A DNA stretch of 64,000 bases from Lepraria neglecta (lineage: Eukaryota; Ascomycota; Lecanoromycetes; Lecanorales; Stereocaulaceae): the NCBI GenBank assembly GCA_033220425.1, contig CM065648.1, positions 5,263,243 to 5,327,242 on the forward strand, written 5' to 3'. Below are positions 23,801 through 35,600 of this stretch, piece after piece. The position numbers and the translations under genes are program-made. Positions within the stretch are counted from its first letter, which is position 1. Each line of letters begins with the position of its first letter. Below the pieces are notes generated by a model. That model saw nothing but the letters and a program-made list of their open reading frames with translations. It made no database searches and was not told the origin of the DNA.

Positions 23801-26176
23801 CTAAAGAAGGATAGAAGCTTTAGACTATATATTAACTATCGAAAGTTAAATAATATTACTATTAAGAATAGATATCTATTACTAAATATAGGAAAGCTAT
23901 AGAATCGGCTTAGTAAAGCAAAGATATTTACTAAACTAGATCTTAGAGGTTTATATAACCTAATTTAGATAAAAGAAGGCGAAGAATAAAAAACTACCTT
24001 CTAAATAAGATATAGCTACTACGAGTATCTAGTAATACCGTTTAGACTTACTAACGTACTAGTAACCTACTAAGTACTTATTAATAATATTATATAAGTA
24101 TATTTAGATTGAATAGCGATAGCGTACCTTAATAATATACTAATTTATTCTAAGAATAAGGAAGAATATATTCTATATATATAGGATATCCTTAGATACC
24201 TATTATAAGCGGGACTTCTCCTTAAACCGGAAAAGTGCGAATTCTATAAGGAATTAGTAGAATTTCTAGGATTTATAGTTAGTATAAAAGGTATTAGTAT
24301 AAGCCCGGAGAAGATTAAGGCTATCGCTGAATAACCTATACTATAGGATATTAAAGTAGTATAAAGTTTCTTAGGATTTACTAATTTTAATAGGAAATTT
24401 ATTAAGGGCTACTTAAAGAAAGTACTACCTCTAATAGATATTACGAAGAAGAATATCAGATTTATATAGGAGAAAGACTAATAGAAATTATTCGATATAT
24501 TAAAAGAAGTATATTCGGATCTACTAGTACTCTATACCTTTTAGGCTAATATATCGGCCCGTATCGAAATAGATGCCTTAGATCTTATAATTAGAGTATA
24601 TCTATATTAAATAAAAGACTAAAAGTAGTATCTAGTTACCTACTATTTAAGGAAGATATTAGTAGTAGAATAAAATTATAATATATATAATAAGGAACTA
24701 CTTACCGTAGTATATATATTATAAAACTAGTAAGTATATATAGAGAGCTACTCGGATCTAACTATCTTTATAGATTATAAAAATCTCCTTAGTTTTATAA
24801 TAATAAAAGAATTAAATAGAAGATAGGTTTAATAGTTAGAACTATTAGGTTAATATAAGTTTAAGATAACCTATACCCTAGAAAAAGATAATAGTTAAGT
24901 AGATACCCTTAGTAGGCGATCGGACTATATAGAAGAAAAGAATATTATAGAGTAACTAATCCTAAAAGAAGAGGCGGACGGATTGTTAGTACTATACTAG
25001 ATATTAGCTACGACCCTTCGTATATCGGGACCTAATATAACTAATAGGATTATAAAGGCCTATAACGACGATATACTCGCAGCGGACCTAAGAAAAAATC
25101 AATAGGGTTTAGTATTACTAAAATACTAGGATAAAACTTACTTATCTAATATATACGTTAAGGAAGTAATTAGAGATTACTATAATAACCCTTTATAAGG
25201 TTACCCTAGAGTATCTAAGATAATAGAACTCCTAGGACGAGGATACGCGGCGCTAAGGCTTCAGGCGCGCGTTAAATAATATATTAAAGAATATATTAAG
25301 TGCTAGTAGAATAAGGCGGCACGATACGCTAAGTATAGATAAATATAGTTTATACCTATACTAGAGTCACTATAGGATAATATTATATTGGACTTTATAG
25401 TAAAGTTACTACTATTAAAGGACCTAGCTATATAAGATATCTTTAATTTAATTATAGTTATTATAGATAAACTAACGAAGTATATAATTATAATACTATT
25501 TAAGGAGACCTATAAAGTAGATTAGCTAGCCTTTATACTACTCGACAAACTAATAAGGGATTATAGTATACTAAAGTCGATAATATCCGATAGAGATAAG
25601 TTATTTACGTCTAACTACTAGAGAATACTTATAGCAGCGATTAGAACGAAACTTCGGATATCAATAGTATATTACCTATAGACTAATAGCTAGACTAAAC
25701 GCGTAAACTAAATGATAGAAGTATACCTAAGATACTATATAAACTAGAAATAAGATAACTAGGTTTTACTACTTCTAATAGTATAACTAGTATATAATAA
25801 TAAGAGGTTAGATATAACGGGACTAACTCTATTCTTTACTAACTTCGGGAAGGATATAAATATATTTCTAGATCTAAGGATAGGACCTAATATAGAAAAA
25901 GCCCTAGTTAAGATAGAAGAGCTAAAGAATTTATATAAGGATATATAAAGGTCTATTAAAAGCTTAAATAGTAAGTTAAAGGAATAGATAAATAAGAAAA
26001 GAAAGAATATTTCTTAGCTAAAAGAGGGGGATAAAATATACCTCCTAATAAAAAATATAAGAATAATAAGACTAAGTAAGAAACTGGATTATATTAAGGT
26101 CGGACTATTCTTAATTAGGAAGATTAAGGGACCAGTTAACTATAAACTCTAATTACTACCTAATACTAAGTTATTG
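20845..26176 (+). mobile_element. Ty3/Gypsy chromovirus, family B, copy 1 (3'-truncated)
   Basis: The 5' LTR is about 20,845-21,203 (ends TTATAATA, then CTTTAAGTACCC). Gag has a zinc knuckle at 22,051-22,100 reading KYYSYSKPGYFTRDYK (Cys now Tyr). RT spans about 23,690-24,400 with the catalytic box as YLNNILIYS at 24,124. RNase H is about 24,540-24,930 and integrase about 25,130-25,860, including LDFIVKL and IISDRDKLFTS; the TERQN-type Glu has become Lys (TKRVN). It stops at 26,176, where another element begins TGTAACGGGG. It supplies uninterrupted reference sites for the insertions in copy 2. Confidence 0.8.
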
Positions 26177-28735
26177 TAACGGGGTCTAGATATACGTAAC
26201 TGATATAACTGGTAGATTTGCTACTAGATAGACTGAATCCTGAGGAACTCAGGTGGGAGTCCTCAGAGATACCATATTTATCGAGGGAGATTGTACCCTC
26301 GTATTAAGCCGATCTACTATATGACTTGCGCTATCGTATAGCCGTACTAGAGGGATAGTCTCCCGAATCTAGTCTAGTATCTCTATAATCGGCCCTTATA
26401 ATTATCCTCTCTTTTCTAAAACGAGCTCCTATAAGGTAGTAAGCGTAGGAAGAAGAATAATAGTAACTAGCTACCCCTACCGGAGCAGCTTTATAGTACG
26501 CTAGTACCCTATTATATAGATATTATACTAATATACCAGTAATTATTAGACGACTACCGAGTAGACGAAATCCGACTCGAAGTCTGAGTTAATTAGTTAA
26601 ATCGATATCTTTCGAACTTTAATCCTTCTGTCTTACGCGATACCTTAGTCTTATTAAAACTATAAAAACCTCCCTAGTAGATAGGAAAATAGATAAAAGA
26701 GTACTATCGTTTATAGTATCGCTACGGATATTAACGCTTTCTTCCACCCTTGCCCTTATTTATAGATATAGGTCTCTTTAGAATATATTATTATAGCCTC
26801 CTTCTAGCGGCCACCGATTCTACTATAGACCTATTAGGGTATTCCTTATAAAACTTTCCTAATAGCTTCCGTAGATAAGAGACCCCCTCGAAGGGTTCCT
26901 AAATATCCTCTAAATCAGGATAACCTTCCTAATAGATTTAATAGTATAGGCCTCCTATCTTACTATCCTTACCGGGTTTAAAAATTGTACTATCTATAAC
27001 GCTAGCGATAATATAGTCCTGTATATCGCCCTCATCGAATTCTATATCCTCTAGGCTTTAGCTTATCTCCTCCTATTTTAAAGAGTTCTTTTCTAGTAAG
27101 GATATATAGAATATATTATAAATTCGCTAGCTATCCGGTAGCTTTAGTTAGTACGACTATAAGCCGATAACGTCTGTAATAAGAAATGGACCGAATTTCT
27201 TAAACTCTAGCTTCCTATTTCGCTTCGTCTTTATATACTTAGTATTTAACTAAATATAGTTACCGACTTTATAGTCTCGTAACTTCCGATATCTATTAGT
27301 AAACTCTACTTATAATTGCTATATAGCTAAGATAGTATCCTTATATACGCCTATCAGTATAAACAAGTATTTTATATTATTAACTACGGCGTAAGAATAA
27401 GATTTCGGATCGATTTCCTCGTCCTAAGATATCCTTAGACTATAGCCAAGGTTAGCCTCGAATAGTAATATACTAGTAGTAGAGTTCTTTATATTATTAT
27501 AAGCAAACTCCGCTATAGGTAACTACTATACCTAGTTATCCTACTCCCAGCAGACGAATACTCGTAAGTATTATTCTATAGTACTATTCTATTGCTTAGT
27601 CTAGCTATCGGTCTAACGGTAAAAAGCTGTTAAGAGGCGACGTCTTACCCCTAGGAAATATGCAAGGCTAGACTAGAACTGAGAGGTGAACAGCGACCTA
27701 CGGTCTATTACTATAGAGTCTAGTAATCTATAATAGCGAACTAGATTCTTAATTAGTATCTGGGCGAACCGCTTAGCGTCGAGCGTCTTATCTACCGCTA
27801 TATAATATAATATCTTTATAAGACAGTCTACGATTATAAAGATCAAGTCGTATATATACCTATACTAATCTTTCGATAGGGGTAGCCTAGTTATAAAGTC
27901 TAATAATATATCCTTCTACTTATAAGTAGGGACTTGCAAGGGTATTAACTTACTATACGGTTTGTACCTTAACGACTTAGTTATAGCGTATATAGAGTAT
28001 ATAGTAATATATTCGCTTATATCCTTAGTAAGCTTCAGCTAGAAGTACTTATATTAAATAAGTACTTAAGTTTTCTCAGTACTGAAATGGCCTGCTAGTA
28101 GACTATATAGTCTACCTCCGGCGAGACTATAGGGTTAGCTACTTAGGCTACTTAGAGAGTTAATTATAGATTTCTTTAATTATTCTATAACGCTCCTCGT
28201 GTAATTATCCTTAAGAGTTAACTCTTCGAGTTAATTATTAAAAGACTAATCCTTAACGGAGTCGCCTATAGGGTCTTCGATTATAATAGTAGCTTATATT
28301 TAGGCCTACTATCTATATATACCGGGTACTCTATTAGTACTAGTAACGAGTATCTAAAAGTAGCCTACTATAAAAGTAGACCGCTCTATAGTACGGAACC
28401 CTCGTAGGGTATACTTCAGCTTATTAAGTAGATAATAGTTCTCTCGTTCGGTAATACTATTATCCTATTTATAGTTAGGGATCCGACTTAGTACCCTCCG
28501 TCAAGTACTTAAAGACCGCCTATAGGGTACTACTATTTAGGGCGAAAATCTTTAAGGTTCTAGCTAGGACTTTACTAAGGTCCTTAACTCTATTACTACT
28601 AATTTTATTCTACCTAACTATATACTACCTTTTAGAGACGAAGTAATATATATACTTATAAGACTACTTAATAAAGTACCTAGAGTAGCTAACTAATATA
28701 CTAGTAAACGACCCTTAAAGGAGTCTTACGACTTG
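26177..28735 (-). mobile_element. Ty3/Gypsy chromovirus, family C, 5'-truncated (integrase, chromodomain, 3' LTR)
   Basis: It lies on the minus strand. A TG-starting terminal repeat (TGTAACGGGGTCTAG) begins at 26,177; its inner end could not be fixed. The chromodomain is near 26,960-26,850 (IGGLYY, then EGYPDLEDIQEPFEGVSYLR). Integrase spans about 28,400-27,100 with DFITRLPLSKD (27,868-27,912) and IVIDRRSLFTSQF (about 27,690-27,730). The third position reads TKQQN, so the catalytic Glu has become Lys. RT and gag are absent. Confidence 0.78.
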
Positions 28736-28739
28736 TTTA

Positions 28740-31700
28740 GTTTAAAAAAGCCTAGATATAATAATACCCTTACTAAGTAACCTGATTATACTAGACTATT
28801 CTTTGTACTAGCTCTAGCCCTAGATAATACCTACCTATCTTATATTATCCTTAGAATCGGTTATATACGCGATAATAAATTCTATCTTGTCTAACTACGG
28901 TATATTATATATAATACTTCGCTTACTAATACTAACTAGCTCTAGGACTAACTTAGCTATAATACTCTAATCTAGTTCCTAGAAACTAAGAAATTCTAGA
29001 CTACCGAAGATAATACCCGGGGGAGTACCCTTATCTATATATCTAATAGGATTATAGAGGTAACTATAAACGAAGATCTACAAAATACTATCCGCGATAT
29101 ATATTTATATAGTTACTAGCGCTATAAGCTTTATATTATACAAGGGGTACTCTATTAGTTATACTACGTTAATTAATAGTTAGGATATTAACTAATAGAT
29201 ATAATAGAATCTATTAAGGGTAATACGGCCTATCTAAATTAACCTTACTAAGGTAGTTTTACCCTCTCCTATCGCTTAAAATATTCTTCTCTTACGGTAG
29301 GATCTAAAGGGAAAACCCTTAATATATAGGATCCTCTAGATAAAGACCCTACTATCTCTTCTACTAAACCCTCTACCCTAAAGCCTTTTATTAATCCTTC
29401 CCTTCTTACTAATAAATATACTAGTCCGTCTACCGGGGATCTAAAGGAGCCTATAGATATTAGCTCTAGCTTAGATAGTAGTAGTAGTATAAATAATAAG
29501 GAAGAGAATAATAGAAAGGAAGGGGATTTAATAGATAAGGACGAGTAGAAGGTATTATAGATTAATAAGTTAGTGCCCGTAATCTTCACAGAAGATTACC
29601 GTAAAAACTACTACATCTCGCTTATTTTATACTCGATTTAGAAAGTTTAAGCCTAATTTGAAAGCCCTCTATTTATAGTATATTTTTTGTATATAAAGAT
29701 AAGCCCTAACCCTAATATATCGAAAGTTATTAAGGGTTAAATATTTGAGTGCTCCTCTATCATGGACCATCTCTGCTGCTAAGCCATTTAGGGCTGAGGC
29801 CCGCATATAAGCAGATTCTGCAACTCCGTATAGAATCATCATCTTTTATACTATTCAACCCATCCGATCTCATCGATCCATCATCAGACGTCCGTACCGT
29901 GACATCCTCGGGGGTGACTGCGGTGGTAGCTTCAGGGAACTCCGCAGGCAAAAACATGTTTTTTGAGCTTTCCTTAGCCAAATATTTACCGAATTTCAAA
30001 ATTCGAACGGCGTTGGAAAGCGCATGCTTGGTTCCAAAACTCATGAAATCATCTCGATATCGTATGACGTATGTGGCGCGGGGCATTGCTGCGAAGAAGT
30101 TACGGTGCGTATTCAACTTTTGATGTTCTAGGGTCCGGGGCGCCAAGCTCAATGCTTGGCATCTGCTACCGATTGTGCTGCCCGCAAAAACATGGCGAAA
30201 ACGCTTCTTTTGCTCATAACTTTTGCGTAAGTAGACCGATTTTGAAAATTTTGACGGCATTAGAAAGCACATACTTGGTCCCAAAACTTATGAAATCATC
30301 TCGATATCGTATGACGTATGTGGCGCGGGGCATTGCTGCGAAGAAGTTGCGGTGCGCATTCAACTTTTGATATTCTAGGTCCGGGGGCGCCAAGCTCAAT
30401 GCTTGGCATCTGCTACCGAGCTCGCGCTGCCTGTAAAACATAGCGAAAACGCTTCTTTTGCTTATAACTATTGCGCAAATGGGCCGATTCTAAAAATTCT
30501 TGATGCGCAAGCAAGCTAATGATTAAGTCCAAAACTTATGAAATCCTCTCGATATCATATGGCGTATGTGGTGCGGGGCATTGCTGCGAAGAAGTTGCGG
30601 TGCGTATTCAACTAAGCTTGCGCTGCCCGCAAAACATGGCGAAAACGCTTCTTTTGCTTATAACTATTGCGTAAATAGGCCGATTCTAAAAGTTCTTGAT
30701 GCGCAAGCAAGCTAATGATTGACTCCAAAACTTATGAAATTATCTCGATATTATACGACGTATGTAGCGCGGGGAAGTACTGCGAAGAAGTGCGCAGCGT
30801 ATTCAACTTTTAATGGTTGAAGGCGCTAGCCGAGAGAGGAAATGCAGCTCTAAAGGGCTGTTCTAATTGGCTATAAGTGCGGAATTGCTCCGAAAGTCCT
30901 TATAATCTATTATTAGAAGAAAGATAAGGCCTATATAGGTAGGACTCTAGGGTTATATAATATTAAGATAGATAGGGTAGTAGTAGCTAGAGTAGCTACG
31001 AAAGATATAGAGGTATTAGAATAGGAGGATCGTAATAGAATATAAGTACTTTAGCCTCTACCTTATTATTTACTCGCTACTAAATACTACCCTAGTATTA
31101 ATATAACTAAGATAGAGGACTATCTATAATAGTCTTAGAAAACGTAGTAGTATATAGAGTTATTATTCTAACTCTAGAAGGGAAACTAGTCTATTAAGAA
31201 TATATAAACCCTCTATAGGTTATTATCTATTATAGCCCCCAATAGTAAGATAAAAAAGATTATACTATATATTTATTAGCTCTACTACGCTGCTTAGATA
31301 TACTAGTATACTTACTAGTAGAGGAGGGGTATTAATAGAGACGATCTCGGCTTTAGTAAGGTTTATATCTATTTCTAGCTTTTAATAAAACCTACTATCG
31401 ACTTAGATAATACTAATATCTAACTCGAACTAGACTCTGACGATTTTTATTATATATATCCTTAAGTATTAACTCTCTTTATAATAGCGCGAGGTTTTCG
31501 AAATATATAAATAGGATTATAAAAATCTTAAATAGTTTAAAGCGTTAATCTATTATACTAAGTATCTCCTACCTTCGAAATTAAAGGTATAGAGCGGTAA
31601 TAATATATATCCCTCCGCTAATAAATAGGATATTAGTTATCTATATATTAAGAAAAGTACTATCTATTTAACTAGTATACTAAAGTAAGGTATTATTCTT

Positions 31701-33420
31701 ATTATTATACTAGCGAAAGTAATAGGTAACTAGTTATAAGAGTAGACGAAGATAATTAATATTTAATATCTAATATTAAAGCTACGATACTTCTATAGCT
31801 ATATAGGTAAAATATATAATAATATTAACGCTACCCTACTTATATTAGAAAATACTAAACTACTTTAATATAAAAAGGATAGAAAATCTAAACCTAGATA
31901 GGAGTATATTCTACTCCTTATAACTAAGGGCTTATATAATAGGTATATTAAGGAAGTACTATAGGACTCTAAGTCTCTATTCGTCTATAACTTCTATATC
32001 GGCTAGATCTTTATTATCGAATTCTATAAGATAAGGATAGTAAAGGGTAAATATCCTAAGATAGTCTTTAGTATTAAGGATAAGATTAATACTTAAATCC
32101 TAGTAAAAATACTAGAGGATAATAAAAAGGAGTAGAATACTATAGATAATCGGTATATAAAAATATACCGATTATCTTTACCCTAGATATAGGGTTTCTC
32201 CGCTATACCGTAGATATATAACCTAACTAACTACTTAGCTATAATCTATATAATCGAGTAGCCTTAGTAGTACGCTATTAAATAGTATTAATATATAACT
32301 TATAACGAAGTCGAGGTTATTAGGAAACTAACTACTAGCTACTAAAAGTAAAAGAATCCGGTTAATAAGAGCGAGAATAATAAGAATATTATAGAAATAA
32401 AGGCTATCTTAAACTCTATCGAAATTAAGCGGATATCTATAACTATAGATATTAATAGGACTACCGAGCTTATTAAGCTACCTTCGTACGAGACTCGTTA
32501 TATTATATACTTACTTAATCTAGAGTAATAGGCAGCTCTTTATACTAAGGATTAGAGGATCTAAGATATAGTAAAAGCCGAATATACTAGAGAATATATA
32601 ATTACTCGCAAGGCTAGTAAGGAGATACCTATACCAGCGATTAATAACTACTTTAAATATACCTATAAGCTATATACTACTACTATTATCCTAAGCCTTC
32701 TAGAATTCTCTCGATATAACTACCTTACTCTTACTTAGGATAAGCTTAAAGAGGGGTCTTTATATAATAACGGAAAGGATTATATAGATTTTATAGAGTT
32801 AGCTAGCCTAATATAGAATTAGGCCAAGATGCCGCTAGATAGTATTTATACTAAATATATTAATAAACTTACTAGTAATATACCGGAGTTAGTAAAACTT
32901 AAAGAGTTAATCGGTTTACTAGAGGAAGATATCTATAGGTAACTAGAGAAACTGGTTATATTTACTAGTTCTCCTATTATTATATATATTCTAGTAGTAG
33001 TAAGTCTATATCTCTTCCGCTATTCTACCTTAATCTTATACTAACCTTACTCTAGTAGTTTAAAAAGTATTTTTCTAGTAAATAGCTATAGTATAGCTTA
33101 ACCGTACTATCCGAGAAGTGAGATAAGTTATATATATAGCTATTCTAAGAAGAGGACGATAAGCGCTTCCTTATCTCTATAAAATATATCCTTAGAACTA
33201 GTATTACCCTAACCTATATATTTAGAAGTATAAATATAGATATAGACTAGATATAATTCTATAATATTTAGTATAATAGATAGATAGTTCGGTTATCTTA
33301 GCGAAATCTAAAGATATATAACTACTACTTTATTATAGACGATAAATATAGAGTAGATTAGAAGATATTATTTAAATAGAGTAGAGATAATATAATAAGG
33401 TAATAGGCGTATAAATAAGC
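28740..33420 (+). pseudogene. Degraded SNF2-type helicase-like gene D1, interrupted by a Helitron
   Basis: A long plus-strand frame can be followed if stops fitting CAG/CAA changes are ignored. An N-terminal part runs to 29,565, and the same frame resumes after the Helitron at 30,925 (KIDRVVVARVATKDIEVLEQ, LQPLPYYLLATKYYPS). Later it reads LPSYETRYIIYLL, TRKASKEIPIPAINNYFKYT and LEKLVIFTSSPIIIYIL. The last blocks resemble the C-terminal helicase half of SNF2-family ATPases in fungi. The Walker A region is not clearly readable. The family call is inference from these motifs. A homologous segment lies at 35,600-38,636. Confidence 0.45.
29566..30924 (-). mobile_element. Helitron-like element, copy 2 (non-autonomous)
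   Basis: It is in reverse orientation. The hairpin GTAATCTTC-ACA-GAAGATTAC is at 29,579-29,599 next to one end, and the TCTTTCTTCTAATA end (complement) is at 30,924. It lies between A (29,565) and T (30,925). Gene D2 has the matching empty site (ATTAG^TAAAGCC near 35,890), which shows no target duplication. It holds about four modules and an extra segment at about 29,745-29,940 that copy 1 lacks. The open frames inside (for example 29,749-30,123) are repeat shadows and not genes. Confidence 0.78.
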
Positions 33421-33737
33421 CAGATATTTCTAGTTAAGTAATAGCGCGCTTTTACAGGGTTCTTTTCTTCTACTTAGTAGTACTTTAACTTTATATAAGA
33501 TAGATATAAAACTCTTATTACTCTTCTATAGTAATATTAAATCTAATCTATATTAGTTCGGGAAGACTTGAAAGTACTTAGATTACTAGCTATTCCCCTT
33601 TGCTTTCTCCTATCTTTAGTAGATATTTTATACTATAGCCTTCCTTGAATATCTACTACCAAAATCTAGATATATATTAGAACTAGGAGTTCTAATAGGA
33701 CTATCGCGAAGGATAAGGAGCTTCAGATAGGACAAAT

Positions 33738-34074
33738 TTGGATCGCACGCTAATAAGCTAGATCGTATTAGTTATAATTCGGATCGTATTGATTATAATT
33801 CAGACCGTATTAATCAAGAATACTTAGTATAGATTTCGTATATCTATATATACGGAGTACTACTTACTACTTGGAGTATCGTGCTTAATTTACTATTTAA
33901 TTATTTACTATATACGATATATCTCTTAGGCTAGATACTAAATATATATTATCTGATTATATACTAGACCCGTTTAGTATTATTTAAAGCCTGCTTTACC
34001 TCTTATTCGGTTGTACCTCTATCCCTATTAAGAATCAATCTATACTATAATATCGGAACGTACGGTTTGTAATA
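33738..34074 (+). repeat. Solo LTR of Gypsy family B
   Basis: It matches the family-B LTR through TACGGAGTACTACTTA, the GATATATCTCTTAGGC region and the end TACGGTTTGTAATA. No family-B internal sequence is attached on either side. The first part diverges, so the left boundary is approximate. Confidence 0.65.
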
Positions 34075-35600
34075 ATATACTACGTACTTATATACTAAAT
34101 ACAAGCTATAGATAAAAGGGAATATAATTTATAGCCCTAACTTACTAGATTATAATCGTATTTGATACGAACTATATATACTACTATATTCCTTTATAAC
34201 GTATTATCTTAAGTTATAATCTTCCTTATAATACCCTTCTATTAATATAGACTCTTTTAACTAAAACTATTATTAAATAAAGGGAGAAACCTACTCGAAA
34301 GTTAAGTAGCTATACCTATACTTAATATAGATACTATATAGGGAATAGCCTATATATCGAATAATATTAAGTATTAGATAGTATTTAAGTCGGATAACTC
34401 TTAATATCCGAGTCGAACAGCGCTTAATATACTTAGTATTCGAGTCGGATATCGCTTATTATATTAATATAGAATTATTCTTTATATATTATATATCGAT
34501 CTTTTAATCCTTTCCTATACTCCTTTCTCTTACTACCGATATATTAATTAATACTCTATATCTTATATATATACCTGCTATAGAATACTAGTACGAGCCC
34601 GTAGCTATCGCTACTAGTATTTCCCCCTCCTCTCTAGCCTCTTTACCTTCTACCGAATTCTATAAAAATACTAACCCTAGGAATTAGATAGTCTTAGTTA
34701 TTTCGCGTAGCCTTATAGTCGAATAGGCCTACTATAAAGAGATTTAAGTAGTATTAAAGAAAGAGATAGAAAGGAGATATATTATTAGTATATCTCTAGG
34801 GATACTAGAGAACTAGGCTAAACTTAGTAAGGTTTTATAGTAGTTAGAAATAGTATTTCCCTCCGTTTTTATACCTAGAATCCTCTAACCCTAGCTAGAG
34901 AGTTATAAATTAAGTATAGCTAGAAAGATTAATAATACCTATAATTACTATCGTAATCGCAGAAGGCGTACTATACTATCTCTCTCTATAGATAGTACTC
35001 TATATATAGTATATCCGCTTACCTTCAGTAAATAGGATTCTATATCTAGTCGATAGAGATAATAGTAAATATACTTTTCTTTACCTCCGATATTATTAAG
35101 GAGAAAAAACCTCTAGCTAGTATTATATTAGATAAAATCGAATTTAGAATATTTAAAGAGGTCTTATACAAGGACGGTATCTATAATAGCTCGACTAATC
35201 GAATTCTTTATTATATTAGTAAAAATAATAAAGTTAATTACGCCTATAAATTCAAGACGGCTACCTTATAGATATATAATATAGGTAAGAATTCTATCTC
35301 ATTTTATATTAAGACGCGCCTATAAGGTATATATCTTATACCTTACTTCGATCGCGCTCCTACTAACTATATTCTAGTAAAATAGTAGGCCCGCGTAAAA
35401 TATTAAATAATAGATATACCTTATATCCGTTTCCGCGATATAGTAGTAAACCTAGCTAATTACGATATATCGATACTACTAAATTATATACTCTAGTATT
35501 CTTCTTTATTCTAACTTAGCGAAGGGCCTCTACTTCTTTATATTTTATTCTTCCTATTATTACTATCCCTATTATATCTCTATATAACCTTATTAGGCTA
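34075..35600 (+). other. RIP-degraded stretch of unknown coding origin upstream of D2
   Basis: A plus-strand frame can be followed across suppressed stops at about 35,070-35,600 (FTSDIIKEKKPLASIILD, RIFKEVLYKDGIYNSS, KQQARVKYQIIDIPY). I do not recognise it. It may be an N-terminal part of D2 or another element. Confidence 0.3.

Noticed and set aside
29749-30441. Open frames on both strands inside Helitron copy 2
   Set aside because: They repeat once per module of about 240 bp and occur equally in other copies, so they follow from the repeat and not from a gene.
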